64,000 nt of DNA from Micropterix aruncella (taxonomy: Eukaryota > Arthropoda > Insecta > Lepidoptera > Micropterigidae). This document shows positions 34,761-46,522 of the stretch, one piece after another. The DNA is taken from assembly GCA_944548615.1 (NCBI GenBank), contig OX155961.1, positions 34,013,134 through 34,077,133 on the forward strand, read 5' to 3'. A model generated the notes under the pieces. The model was not told the origin of the DNA, did not search any database, and saw nothing but the letters and a program-made list of their open reading frames with translations. Both the position numbers and the translations under genes were made by a program. Each line of letters opens with the position of its first letter. The stretch's first letter is position 1.

Positions 34761-35879
34761 AGAGTCGTGTAACGAAGATACTGAGAAACATCTTTTTTTA
34801 TATTTCATTTGCTACTCATTTAATTGTGAAATCGTGTTGATTGAAATTGAAGCTATTTAAATTTTATACGACTTTTTGACGTGACAACGTCTTATAATTC
34901 GATGGAGCTGGCTGCACGCACGAAAAAATATGACTCATGCGGCGTTACTCGCTCTGAGGCGTTCCATTTATTATATTTATTATTCAATATAAATGCTGCC
35001 ATCTACCGGTTGCGAAAGAATTATTTACTAACCTCAGTCTAAAATAGTACGAATGAAAATCACTAGATTGATCAAATTCTTGACATAATTTTATATGTAT
35101 TCTTGATATACGGAATGTTATTACTGAACGGACAATTTTCTTGTGGGTACAACGAAGTGCAACAAAGTAAGCAACTTTTAGAAAAAAAAAAAAGTATGAA
35201 AAGCTATCATTACGATAGCGGTTGGTAAAATGTCGCTGATATTGTATATTTACGACGTATTACCTATCGCTAGATAGCGCAGCGTGCTCAAACGCTTCTC
35301 AAACCGTTATTTAACAGTTTGAGATTTCAAACTTTCAAATTAAATAAAAAACAATAAACTTTAAACAATAAACAATTATACAATTATACTGCTATACAAT
35401 AATACATTTACATGTTGTAGTCAAATCGGTGAGTATAAAAGCATATATTTTTGGGTGTTTGTAATAAACAATATTAGAATCTTAAATGAAACTGCTTCAA
35501 ATGCAACCATTCCATCAGTATTTTCTTATGACGTTGTCACGTTCAACTATCGTCAGTAAACCGACTTTACAGACAACCGATTTTTTTTACAAAGCTTTTT
35601 TTTATAATTTTAACTATACTTGTCATACAATCTATTATATCCGAGTAATCGCGGCCCAACTTGCATGACGAATTTCCTGATGGAAGAGGAGTGACTCTTT
35701 TTTGTACGTATTAGACTTATTCAAAATTCCTGCCCTACAGCTGATATTTGAGCCAAGTCGACTTGTTGGGCTTGGTGAAAATCTATTTTTACAACAGTTT
35801 ATTGCCGATTGTTTTTTAGGTGAATTCTCAAAGTACTGCAATCGCGAAAAAGTTACTAGACTACAAATAAATGCTTAAA

Positions 35880-36375
35880 TGAATAATTTAAATACGGATG
35901 GAAATATCAAAACTGTTAAAAATGTTCATCGAGAAAATTCGGCTATCTGCGAGCACATATTGGATAGCGGAACTAACCACTGGGTGCAATTGAAAAATCC
36001 CATTGTGCTAACCAAAGAAAAAAAATATTTTCTCCGTATGATCCCGAAGCCATTGAAATAAGATGAACCCCGAACTTCAATAGATATGACGGTTTCAAAC
36101 TCTCTACTACGTAGAACCCTTTTCTTAAAATGTTATCAATGCCCGTCGCCAAGCGCAGGGACGTAACACAGGATACGGTGTGCTGTGTGCACAGCGGATT
36201 TTCAAAATTTGCGCTTGCCAAAACCGCCGCCACACCACCGTTATAAGCTGCGGAGTGACGGAAGCGTTATACCGCCTACTACCGAAATAATGGATTGATA
36301 ACTCTTCAGTCTACCCTGGACAAAGGCGATTACAACATCGCCGAAACGTCGGGTGCTACAAACTTCACGAGGTGA
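35880..36375 (+). mobile_element. Penelope-like element 3' end, second copy
   Basis: Encodes 'SAICEHILDSGTNHWVQLKN' then 'KKYFLRMIP', the C-terminal half of a GIY-YIG-type domain, a frameshift, and 'NRYDGFKLS'-like residues matching the minus-strand copy near 3100. The 3' part shares 'caccaccgttataa', 'cagtctaccctggaca' and 'gccgaaacgtcgggtgctac' with 2820-2960. It is truncated at the 5' side. From 36376 to 36800 nothing is recognised. Confidence 0.62.
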
Positions 36376-36779
36376 ATTCGTTTGTTATTGTATTATAATG
36401 TTTTTGACTTCAAATTTTATTACGTTGTCACTAAATAGTATAAAAGATAGTTACTGATTTCCTTTGTCTATTACTCCGCCTTCTTCTAAACCACGCAACG
36501 GATTTTGATACGGTTTTCACTGATAGAAGGAGCGATAATCGGGGAATGTTAATAAGGTATATAACTTGTCCACAAAATGGCTAAACTATGCCGGTGTTTT
36601 TCAAAAAACTGTTTTCGTACGCTTACATGGCTAACACAGGGATTAAAATGAACGCCATCTGTCGAGCGAAATTCGTAACGTTTATAATATCAAAATATTG
36701 TTATGTAATAATTAAACAAATGTAACAAATATAAATGCTTACATTTTAGTAGATTATATTTAGGTAAGAAAAAAGTACT

Positions 36780-38640
36780 TAAAGAATAAAAATTAAATAA
36801 GGGGAAAATTAAAGGTTAAAAAATGGTTCAAACAAAAAATAACAGATGGCGAAAACTTCTTTTACAAGCGTACTGCTCAACGATGTAGTCTATTTACTGA
36901 GGTCAAAGAGTGATGCTGCAACCAGGGGCAGGGATATGCCCCTGATCCCGCCTGTGACGCCGAGGAAACGCGGAAGGGATTCCGCGTCTCCCACGGAAGA
37001 TCAGCGAAAGGAGTCACTGCGCCGCCGGACTGACTCCCTCGACGCGTTCGTAGACGAGCAAATCTACGAATCGTCGCAGTCATCGGACAACGACGACGGG
37101 CCCACCTATGCCCAACTAGCGGCGAGGAACGGCCCGTCGCCGCCGCCGCCACCTGCACAACTGCGTCCCGGTCCGCAACTCCCAAAGGCGTCGCGCTTGG
37201 AGCCCATGATCGTGGAGAAGCTGGACAACTGACCCCTTCACATGAAGCTGGATTCTCCACGATAAGCTGGGACGCGCGCCGAACGACAAGCCTCTTGGGA
37301 AGGGCGGCTTCCGGTTCCGGCCTACCGACACAAACGAGTTCCGAGTAGTGCAGACGTATCTGCACTCACTGGGCAACATCATCGCGTGGCACACGTACAA
37401 GCCACCAACGGAAGTCGACGCGAAAATCGTGATCCGCGGCCTGCCGGAAAATACGTCTTCTGACGAAATTATCGGCGGACTAGCGGACCGCCGTTTCGAT
37501 GCCGTCTACGCCAGAAAGATCCACGGGGGGCGGCGCGCCCTATTCTTCGTGATCATTCGGAAGACGGACAGATGGCGAGATATCTACCGAATATCTGACC
37601 TTCACTACCTGGAGGTCGCCATCGAGGGGTGGAAAGACCGTAAAGGCCCCAGGCAGTGCCACCGCTGCCAGAAGTTTAGGCACAACAGCCACAACTGCCA
37701 CCGGCCGCAGGTTTGCGTTTGTTGCGGGGAGGAGCACGCCGCGAAAGACTGCCCGCGGCCGAAGACCACACCAGCAACATGCGGGAACTGCGGACAGGAC
37801 CACCCCGCAAACAACCGGCGGTGCCCCAGCTACCTGGCGGAAATGCGCCAGTCCATGAGACAGCAGCAACATTTACCGCGAGCAGCGGTATCCGTTCCAC
37901 CACAGGCTTCGAAGCGAAGCACCGCACCCACCACCGCGCCCGCGCAGCCACCGCCGCGCCCGGCGCAAAGAAAACTGCCGCCTATCCAGACACCCGCCAC
38001 CGCCCCACGGCCCCAGCACCCTGCGCCAACTCCGGGGCAGAGCCAGGAGGCACCCTTGTCGTGGAGGCAAAAGCCGTCGCCGCCGACCGCTCCGCAGCAA
38101 CCAGCTGCAGAGAAAAAGCGCAAGCGGAGACGAGCGCAAAGACCAGCAAAGCAGCCTCAAGTAGAGCAAAAAGAAGAAGAAATGGAGGTGGTCGCGACCG
38201 TAGCTCCCCCACCTCCCGGCGCCAAGCCGGTCGAGACTGTCGACAGAGCGATGTCACCCCGGCCCGAGCCTCGATTTGAGCCGTACCTCGAATTCGAGGG
38301 AATGGACAGGGACGAGTACATGTCCGTGACGTTCGGCGACTTGCTGGAACTTGTCCGCAATGTCATAGCGAAACCGGAGGAAGCCGCCGAATTGATCACC
38401 AAACTTGACTTCCTGGAACCAGTTTTTTACAACAAGTAAAAAATCTGCAAACACCGGAATCCTGCCGCAGGGCGCTCAGCCCAGCGACGCCACAAACTGC
38501 AAACCGTGCCAATGGTCCGGTTAACGAGAAGCCCCACAATACGGCTGAAAACATTCCGAGTGGCAGACCTCACGGGCCTAATTATATTATAGTAATTAAG
38601 GCAGGCTCGTAGACTGATATACTCAATTGAATTTTAGGTT
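36780..38640 (+). mobile_element. jockey-clade element, 5' portion only
   Basis: A GC-rich island in AT-rich DNA that carries ORF1 and only the beginning of what should be ORF2 (a start-like 'atggtccggttaacg' at about 38512), then breaks into unrelated sequence. No endonuclease or reverse transcriptase follows. Keeping the 5' portion is the reverse of normal LINE truncation. Confidence 0.72.
36846..38439 (+). pseudogene. jockey ORF1: gag-like nucleic-acid-binding protein
   Basis: The N-terminal part (from 36846) is a charged, low-complexity leader with 'PRKRGRDSASPTEDQRKESL' and 'DGPTYAQLAARNGP'. It meets TGA at 37230 ('KLDN*', normally Trp) and a frameshift near 37250. The frame then reads 'GRAPNDKPLGKGGFRFRP' and opens to 38439. 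Residues 'VDAKIVIRGLPENTSSDEII' with 'WKDRKGPRQCHRCQKFRH' form the PRE_C2HC region, followed by three CCHC knuckles: 'CHRCQKFRHNSHNC', 'CVCCGEEHAAKDC' and 'CGNCGQDHPANNRRC'. A Pro/Ala/Lys-rich tail ends 'ITKLDFLEPVFYNK'. In living elements this protein binds the LINE RNA. Confidence 0.9.
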
Positions 38641-38949
38641 TGTACTGATACGGTAGCCACATATGTTCGTTATGAATGTTTTGCATTGATTTTACAGGAC
38701 GTTAGTAAACTCAGCAATGCTGCTATCGTGATACGCGAGTCACTCGAAAAGCGGCTAATCGATGAAAGGAGGTTTTGCCCGTTATAATAAAGTGACTTCG
38801 GCATGATGCCCTCCCTTTGGACCTGGCTTTCTGGCTCAGTCTGTTGTCATGACAGAGCAATAATCACACCGGCTGATTTCCGTTCACAAAATCAGTCCTT
38901 CCATTCTTTTTGAGAGCTTTTGAAAAAGACTGATAAAATTATTGTTTCA

Positions 38950-39360
38950 CTGAAAAGATCTTTCGTTGGCCGAATGTCAGCAGATTAGACCTCAAAACAA
39001 TTATGAAAGTTACGTTGTCTACACACGATAACCGGCATTTTGCAGAGTTCTTGCTCAAAATAGGAAAATGGCAAATGTAACAAGTCAATAGTATAATTAA
39101 TCTAGACAATCAAAACCTTTACGTTTTGGTAAATGATCTTCAAGAAATTGTCGACAACGTTTAACCAGTAATTAATAATATAATTTCTAAAACTCTACCT
39201 TGGTTCAATGAGAGAGTTATTTTGTCACCTGCTAACAATCAAGCAGGTAAGATAAATTACTTAATTGTCCCGTAGTGACAATCAATAAACCAAAAGGTCA
39301 AACATTAAACTTTGTGGGCTTAGATCTGAGTGTTGAGTGTTTTTTTCTCATGGGATTTCG
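38950..39360 (+). pseudogene. decayed Helitron helicase C-terminal remnant
   Basis: Scattered matches in the right order: 'HDNRHFAEFLLKIGKWQM', 'VNDLQEIVDNV', 'LPWFNERVILSPANNQAGKI', then after stops 'INKPKGQTLNFVGLDLS', the counterpart of 'INKSQGQT...GLDL' in the Helitron at 25280. Multiple stops and shifts make it much older than the other two Helitrons. No TC or CTAG end found. Confidence 0.65.
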
Positions 39361-39579
39361 CGCATCACTGCCCAACAAAATATTTTCAAAATTATTATTA
39401 TTATACTTCTGGGGGGTGAGCGGTGGATTCCAGACTAACGACCGGCTATGGTAGGCTTGGTCTTGCCACGTGTGAGCATTTACCTTATCATCCACTCACT
39501 CCCCCTTCGAAGCCATAGGATTAGAGAAGAGTAAATTTAAATTTAATTTTTTTTTCTAGGAAGGAGTTCATTATTTTCC

Positions 39580-39790
39580 TGGAGAGACTAAGATCTTTAA
39601 AGAGATGTAACTGGCATATCTGGCTGGCAGGCCACGATCGCCAACTTCCACCAGTGAACTGTTCCGAGTGACGGCATTTGCAAGATCATGATATTTATTT
39701 AATTTGTACTCTTGGTCTTTTGGGATATTTGATTCCCATGGAACAGTTAATTCTACAATTAAGGGCATTTTCCGAGATAGGAAGTAAAGA
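39580..39790 (-). pseudogene. retroelement C-terminal fragment ('ELTVPWE' type)
   Basis: The minus strand reads 'MPLIVELTVPWESNIPKDQE' then 'YKLNKYHDLANAV' and 'VEVGDRGLPARYASYISLKI', a block recurring at the C-terminus of some animal reverse-transcriptase proteins. It lacks everything upstream. Flanks 39361-39579 and 39791-40208 are unrecognised. Confidence 0.55.
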
Positions 39791-40208
39791 GTTATATCTG
39801 AATGGAGGGCTGTGCATCCGAGACTTTCAGGGAATTTATACTGCTAGGAAAACGAATCGACCTCCAGAATCCAATCTGAAGCTTTCTCGGTTATTGAGAA
39901 AGGTTTGGTAGAGGAATGTTTTTTGCCTTAAGAATACTTTAGATCCATCCCGCACAAACTGTATTGGGGGTTTAGAGGGTACTGTCAGACATTTGTTGGC
40001 ACGAGCCACTGAGAGGCTAATTACCTCGCGAATAACAGCAAGGAAGAGATTTGTCGTGGCGGTAAGTGTACCGTCCTTGATCCAAGGCCACCTTGCAGCC
40101 AGCTAGAATATAAAAGTATCTGTATTCTAAAAATCCGTTTGCAAGATTCTTATAGTCGCCGACCTTCGCAGCGGCGATGGTAGGCCCGAGGAAAATATTG
40201 TCACTCAC

Positions 40209-40413
40209 CTCTCGTCTCTTTAGATTTCTTGGATATCTCCCTGAAGATGCAGGTGTAGGAGAAACTGATGATGAACAGAGGCAAGAAGTATATGGCAGAA
40301 ACTGTCAGGACATTGTAGGCGATCTCTTGGCCCTCCGTGGTAAACGATCCAAATGTCACGCACTGATGAAAGTCTGGCTTGTTCGGCGGTGAGGCCACGT
40401 GGAAGAACACGCT
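40209..40413 (-). CDS. GPCR exon 2 of those visible: extracellular loop 2 and TM5
   Basis: The acceptor TTTTTTGTCCGCAG ends at 40414. The exon opens in phase 0 with 'SVFFHVASPPNKPDFHQCVT' (loop 2, with the Cys that pairs to TM3), then 'TEGQEIAYNVLTVSAIYFLP' and 'LFIISFSYTCIFREISKKSK' (TM5 into loop 3). It ends GAGAG|GTGAGT after 68 codons plus one base, phase 1. 'SV.FHV' and 'QCVTF' at these places are shared features of AKH and ACP receptors as I know them. Confidence 0.93.
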
Positions 40414-41060
40414 CTGCGGACAAAAAACAGAGGTCAAAGGACAATGTGCAAAAATGTATGGGCGCTGGGCCCACCACTCCAATAACTATTGTTAAATTAC
40501 CACCACCACTCCAATAACTTATAATTAAATTAGATCGACTGGGAACATAATGGATAAGAAGCATCCTAGCCCGAGACGTAGTATAACGACAACAGAAAAT
40601 GTTGCAAAGGTAAGGTAGCGGTAGTCAGAAGCCCAGGATGGTCAGCTAGACGCCACGCTAGTGAGCTACGAAACTGATAATTAATGAGCTTTGATTTAAT
40701 GGCTTGATATTTTTTATTTAAAAAAGTATCTCCGTCTGTCACCCTGTTTTTAATTGCTTGTGACCTCTACCTTATCATCTAGAGTTATATTATTGTATTT
40801 GTACTGGTCCCATTTTACACCGAATTTAGGTACATCATTTCCAAAGTGACTTTGTTATTCTCGTTTAAATATCGGTAATAAATCGTATGTGTATGAGCCT
40901 TTGCCTCTAGGAAAGTAAATGCATTATTATCATGGCATAGTCAGTTGATTATTGAGATATAGTTGAATGTTTTGATAGACTCCGGACTATCTTTACAATA
41001 TATAACAATAGATGCTAATGGATCCTGTGCATTCGGGCCTTTATAACCTGCTTCGTATTT
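40414..41060. other. intron 1, no feature recognised
   Basis: Starts with the polypyrimidine tract (minus) of the acceptor. A direct repeat 'accaccactccaataact' occurs at about 40470 and 40501. The rest is unremarkable AT-rich sequence. Confidence 0.5.
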
Positions 41061-41064
41061 AAGT

Positions 41065-41627
41065 TGGCCCAACTCACTGTTCAACACTCATCCGGTTCCC
41101 TCCGCGTAGAAATTCGAGCCGGGGAAGGACTCTTGTTCACCTTGCAACTCAGTATGCAGGTGGGTTAATATCACCTGAGTGATGTTCTTCGGGTGCATCT
41201 GGGCGGTTTGCGCATCGTGCGGTGTCAGCTAATCGACTGTGTACTGCGGCGAAAGACCGAGGGAGTCTGGAAACGACACACGGTTTCCTATGAAACGAGG
41301 GTGGCTGTTTATCTAATGTCAGCTGCCTTTGAAACTACCGGTCCGATACTCTATCCCCCGTAATCAGACAGGCAAAGGATGCCACGGTCCGCGATAGATT
41401 CAAAAGGAATTACCGGTTACATTAGGCAGAAGCCGTGCAAACGACTTCGATCCAGGACTAGCCTGAAAGCCCGCTGGTTACTTGTCAGTGCCTCGCGTAA
41501 GGTGATGGTCTCTGTCGGCCGAGTTGGCGTAGCTAGACGGGGGACTATGTTTTTCCTAAATCTCTACGCTTACTCCAGGTTAAAAGAATTATTACATATC
41601 ATCCTAACCTCCTGGGGTGACGGAATG
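41065..41627 (-). repeat. repeat family X, copy E1 (tandem with E2)
   Basis: On the minus strand it opens at about 41627 with the 'cgtcacc' block and runs through the X segments to 'gttggcccaactc' reversed near 41070. Its start lies directly against the 3' end of E2, so the two are head to tail. Confidence 0.8.
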
Positions 41628-42236
41628 AAGGAGCTAATAGGCCAAGTGCGGCTGGACCACTATGACCCATGTGTTAGGGTCGGCCTAACTCACAGGTCAG
41701 CAGTCATCCGGTAGCCTCCAAGCAGAGCTGCGAACCCGGGTAGGACTCTGTGCCTGCGAACCAGTTCCCATGAGAATCGACTTTTGGGCGGTCCTGTACG
41801 GTTTGCCAATCGGCTGTGCATTTCGACTGACAGCCAGGGGAGTCTGGAAACGGCTTTGTTTTCTATTGAGCGGGGGTGGTTGTTAACCTTACGGTAACCG
41901 CTCTTGACACTACCAATCGGCTACCCGATACCAGGTGAACAGCCGGGCAAAGAATGCCGTGGTCTGCGATAGATCCGGCAGAATCACCGCTACGTAAGCG
42001 AGGACCGCGTGAGCGACCTAGAACCCGTCACCAGTCAGGAGGCCGGAGAAATCTGCAAGTAAGGGTGTGACTGTCGGGCGCTGGGTGCACACCCGGCTTC
42101 TCGCGGTAAGGCGTTGTCGTAACTAGACAGTGGACTATTTCGCCCCAAGTCTTCTATGCTCACCTCGCGGGAGACAGAACGATTTAATATCGTTAAAACT
42201 TCCTGAGGTGATGGATTCGCCCTTTGTAGTTGACAC
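41628..42236 (-). repeat. repeat family X, copy E2 (near full length)
   Basis: On the minus strand it begins 'tgtcaactacaaagggcg' at about 42236, includes 'ctgaggaagttttaacg'-like and 'ccagactcccctggctgtca'-like blocks, and ends 'gcctattagctcc' at 41628. Just upstream (42247-42275) is another start-like 'ccatctacaacggacaaacc', hinting at a third, truncated unit. Confidence 0.85.
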
Positions 42237-42302
42237 CTCCAAGTCGGGTGATGGGTTTGTCCGTTGTAGATGGCACATCGAAAGTGTACATAGTACACCA
42301 AT

Positions 42303-43000
42303 TAATTAATTTATTTATTTATTTATTTATTTCATTAGCAAATCAACTTAACAGTTTATACCAATCCGTTGATATGCAATATACACATAAATATAAAAAA
42401 TAATAGAATTCTTACAAGTACATACACAACATGTTTAAATAAGCATTAAATACAAATACAGGCATTAATAATTTTTTTAAAAACTTACAAACTTACGGTA
42501 CATAAAGAGTGAAAACAATTTATTTTATTCTGACATAAACAAGTAACGCAATGCCCACACCTTGAAGAGATGCGGGCTCGCTGTAAAAATATCAAAGTCT
42601 GACGCTGTCGAACATAGCGCATTTATGTGACGCAAAGCACGGGTAAGCAGACTCCATCGACTTAGGTTGGTGCGCGAGGACGGCTCCGCAAATAGATTAT
42701 GACTGCGAGCACGATTATAATTGTCCGGAACAAAGAGACAAACCTTCGCTAGCATGCTAGGATTATCAACTCTTCCCCGGATCAGCTTGAAAACGTAGGC
42801 CATGGCGAGCATTTCTCTACGCAACTTAAGAGAGTTATAGCCCACCATGCCTTGCAGAAAACTAGTAGGGTATAAGTACGGATAATATCCGTACTGCTTG
42901 AAATATATAAAGCGTAAGAAACATTTTTGATTTTTTTCCAACATAGTGATATGGATTCCATATAACTGCATTCGTTTCTAATCTACTTCTCACAACTGAA
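42303..43000 (-). mobile_element. jockey/CR1-type LINE 3' fragment
   Basis: The minus-strand frame 42971-42525 encodes 'EKNQKCFLRFIYFKQYGYYP', 'MVGYNSLKLRREMLAMAYVF' and 'FVPDNYNRARSHNLFAEPSS', the post-RT C-terminal region, with a normal stop. The 3' UTR ends in an (aaat)n tail at 42333-42310. It is 5' truncated and directly follows the X tandem. Confidence 0.85.
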
Positions 43001-43179
43001 TTATACAATGTATGCATAACCCGTACAGTACTTGATTGTCACTCTAGTCAGTTCTGCTATCATCTACTCCAGTTTGAATTGTCGCAGACTGACATATCGA
43101 GGAAGTATTGATATCTAGGTCGATAGTGAAACGTGAAGGAACAAGTATAGGTTATTTAGTATTAAACAAGATAAATTAT

Positions 43180-43420
43180 GTATCCATATAGATAGGTGTA
43201 TATTTCTCAACCAGACCTCAACCAGACCTTTCATTTGACACTAAACACGATATATTAATGTTAATTTATTGACATTTGGACATCTTAACAAGTACTTTTT
43301 GACATTTGGAGAGTTTAAATACCCTATGACACTCGGGATGACATAACGATTCTAACAATAACGCACTTCTAAATCAGTTCAAGCGTTTAGAATTTATAAA
43401 GGAATAAAAAAAACAGGGTT
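43180..43420. repeat. dispersed family W, partial copy
   Basis: Has 'tttcatttgacactaaacac', 'gatatattaatgttaattta', 'gacatttggacatcttaac' and 'tatgacactcgggatgac'. These blocks recur at 34600, 44650, 45160 and, inverted, 62900-63000. Confidence 0.75.
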
Positions 43421-43539
43421 TCATCATTACTACATACAGGATTTTTTCCGAGTAAAATTGCGTAGTAGGTATTATAATTTATCTAGAATATTTTGTGGAG
43501 TGTAATAATTAAACACTTTGTATAATTTATTTTGCTAAA

Positions 43540-44470
43540 CTAGCGGAACCCGGCGAACTTCGTCTCGCCACGAATTTGTTCGCTTAGCAGTAGATGGCGT
43601 TAACATAGGTAATTTTCATCGACAGTTGTTTGAAATTTGCATTGTTTATTTAAATTCTTCATTGAAAGCAGTCTGATTGTTTATTTTTTGTCTCACCAAA
43701 AGAGCAGTTTCATCAATTGCCATTTGTGTCCTAAATGGAGGAGAAAAGTGGGTAAAAAGTACGATTTTGTTTGACAGAGAATGTTAGACATAAAATGCTT
43801 AGAATCTGGTGCATTTCCAGACACGAACGATCCTAATGGAACCAATGGTGTCAATCTCATTTTACCCCCTGCGCAACACAAAGCGAGTGGTTCGTGGCGG
43901 TACTTCAATGCATTGCAATATTGGCACAAATGGTCCATTTCTCCAATTTGCATGCATTTATAATCGCTGTATTGTTTCGTCAGGTCATAATAGATTGCCT
44001 CTCTGTATGTGTTTTGTCTCAAATTCAATCGTCTTCGCACTGCAACATTACGGATCCGTGCCGCTTTATTCAATTTTTGGCGACGCTCATCGCTTTCAGT
44101 TGCTCGAACCTCTCTTCACGAGTTACACAAATTCATTTAATTCAGTTGATTTACCTTCAGAATCACGAAAACGTTATCAAGAAATCGTAAAATTGAACTT
44201 AACTGTCAAATGTTAACTGTACCGCCATCTTGATTTTCGAATTTTTATTCTTGTCAAGCAACGCCATCTATGATCAAGCTTAGTACTAAAATAATTTTCG
44301 GTTTTTCACATTTTTCTCACTTTTCCGAGAGATTTTCCGGATTTTTTATAGCCTATAGTAAGACCGAAGTGATTATGAACAAAACAAAAAAAGAATCATC
44401 CAAATCGGGTTAGCCGATCGTGAGTTATTAGGTAACATACATAAAACCCGACTCATTTTTATTATATAGA
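43540..44470 (-). mobile_element. Helitron 2, complete ends, 931 bp
   Basis: On the minus strand it starts TCTATATAAT at 44470 after an A and ends GTTCCGCTAG at 43540 before a T. A hairpin GGCGA-gacgaagt-TCGCC lies near the 3' end at about 43569-43552. The interior is almost all deleted, leaving the first part of the Rep/helicase. Its termini differ from those of Helitron 1, so it is a different family. Confidence 0.88.
43690..44150 (-). pseudogene. Helitron Rep/helicase N-terminal remnant
   Basis: The minus frame from 44073 reads 'RRRLNLRQNTYREAIYYDLT', 'YSDYKCMQIGEMDHLCQYCN', 'ALCCAGGKMRL' and 'DSKHFMSNI', the conserved N-terminal region ahead of the Rep nickase. It then loses homology and stops near 43696. 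HUH nickase and helicase domains are absent. Confidence 0.88.
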
Positions 44471-44606
44471 TTAATATTCCAAATATTTCTCTTCCATACT
44501 AGGCTTACCGGATCTATTTCTGACGGCCGTTAAGAGGAAGAACGAAGAAAACTAAAATGTCAAATGATGAATGTCAACACGCACCGTAAACATGGCGATT
44601 TGTATT

Positions 44607-45181
44607 AAAGACGCTGCTTTCTCCTTATATGAGAGAAAGACACGTATCCTATGACACTCGGGAGGACACAACGATTCTAACAATACGACAGACTTCTAAA
44701 TCAGTTAGAAGTTATGGTGGAATAAAGAAACGGAAAACATACAAAAGTAAATGAATCGTGAACACATAAAACTCCTTTTGGGCAGTCGTGTAAATATACA
44801 TATTCCTTATAACTTACAACCACCGTAACTTCTATATGTACTCATTTAAATCTCTTTTTTATTTTTTTACCTAATTATAATTTCCATAATTAGGATTGAT
44901 TATTTTACAGTATTTTTAAGCAATTATGATAAGAAACACACTTTTTATTTGTGCATCATATTTTTATTATGATAATGCTAACAATTTCATATCTTTCATG
45001 TCATCTTGTATTTTATTTCCCATTTTATTTAATTATTTTTACTAAATAAAAAAAAATATAATTAGGTTTGAATATCTCACTCTATTTTTAACCGACTTCA
45101 AAAAAAGGAGGAGGTTAAAGACGCTGCTTTCTCCTTATATGAGAGAAAGGCACGTATCCTATGACACTCGGGAGGACAAAA
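44607..45181. repeat. 65-bp direct duplication linking families W and Z
   Basis: 44607-44671 and 45117-45181 are nearly identical ('aagacgctgctttctcctta' ... 'atgacactcgggaggaca'), with about two differences. The second copy sits inside a Z repeat, between 'aggaggaggtta' and 'cggttgtatctttttta', where other Z copies have only a few bases. Sequence between 44790 and 45080 is AT-rich and unrecognised. Confidence 0.85.
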
Positions 45182-45740
45182 CGTATCGGTTGTATCTTTT
45201 TTATGTTTGTTACTTCAGAACTCCATTTATAACCATTTATAACCCGATTTGGAAAATTAATTTTTTATTCCAAATAATATACTTACAGATTGATCCCATT
45301 TGTATCAAAATCCTGTTCTGATAATGGGATCCATGAGGAATTGATGGAACTCTTCAAATATTATCATATGAAATTGAAAATGTACATATTGGTTCAATTC
45401 CGATCATACATAATTCATTTATTTTTACGATAAGCATGACCTAATTTCACACCCTCGGTTGGCTCCCGATGAGGGAATTCCTCAATGGTCAACAGCACAG
45501 ACCCCAAGTTTAGTATACTCATTCAGTTATGATAGTCCGTTCTATATTTTATTATGGCATGGCTGCTGCACCCAGGGTTGGCTCCCGACGAGGGAACTCC
45601 TCAACGGTCAACAGCACATACATAAAATTTTGTATACACATTCAATTATGATAACCTGTTCTAAAGATCACCATGACATGGCTGCTGTACTTTTAAAAAT
45701 AATTGGAGTTGGTGTTTTCTTTTTGTTAAAATTTTGTATA
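45085..45740. repeat. dispersed family Z, long copy
   Basis: Starts 'aaccgacttcaaaaaaagga' and ends 'aattggagttggtgttttc', with two tandem 'gttggctcccgacgaggg' plus 'caacagcac' segments inside. No coding potential. The following 45741-46500 is AT-rich with nothing recognised. Confidence 0.8.
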
Positions 45741-46522
45741 TTATTAAGCAATTATGATTATCTAAATACTAGCTAATTGTACATCTTTTTTTATGATTAT
45801 GTTAAGGTTAACATTTTTTTATTATTTTTTTTCAATTTATAATATCAATTTTATATTCAATTTTCCAGCTTGTAAGAATTAATAATAACTCATAATGTAT
45901 ACATTCTCCCAATTTCTATATTCTACGTTACTTAGTTTTTTTTTAATATTGGTTCATAATATATTTACAACAATTTGAATGCCCGCCTTAAAACATGCAA
46001 TTGCCTAGTTAGGCGACATGATCACTGGCAACAGTTTCTGGTTAACATGTAATCAGTTTTTTGCTACTGGATTCTCGGCTATGACATTTTAATTGTATAT
46101 GTCCATTTACGGTAGATAATTCTAAATTACCAAATAAATCAAAATAAAAATAAATTAAAAAAAATATCCAAAAGTTGTCAACACCGATTGGTGCTCTACA
46201 AACTGGCCAAAGTTATGTAGGCAAACACTGCACCACAAATTCGTCCACGTTTCGTGTTGTCTATATCCGTTGCTGGGCACGGTAACTTAATAAAGACACC
46301 GGGACCGTCCCATTTGGGACAAATAAACCAAACGAGTTATCCAGTTTACATTTAATTAAACTTAACATTAATTACTAAAGTTATCCGATCACAGTTATCA
46401 GAGCGTAAAACTTGAATAATTCGATTTCGAATCACAGCAGCCGGGAAAAGCTTCAAGCTCGAAATATCCACGGACTGAAACGTAACACAACATTAATTCG
46501 CTACTGCGTATCACTACTATCA

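Noticed and set aside
36877..38454. Several long minus-strand and other-frame open frames across the jockey ORF1
   Set aside because: GC-rich shadow frames of the zinc-knuckle protein. The + frame has the recognisable domains.
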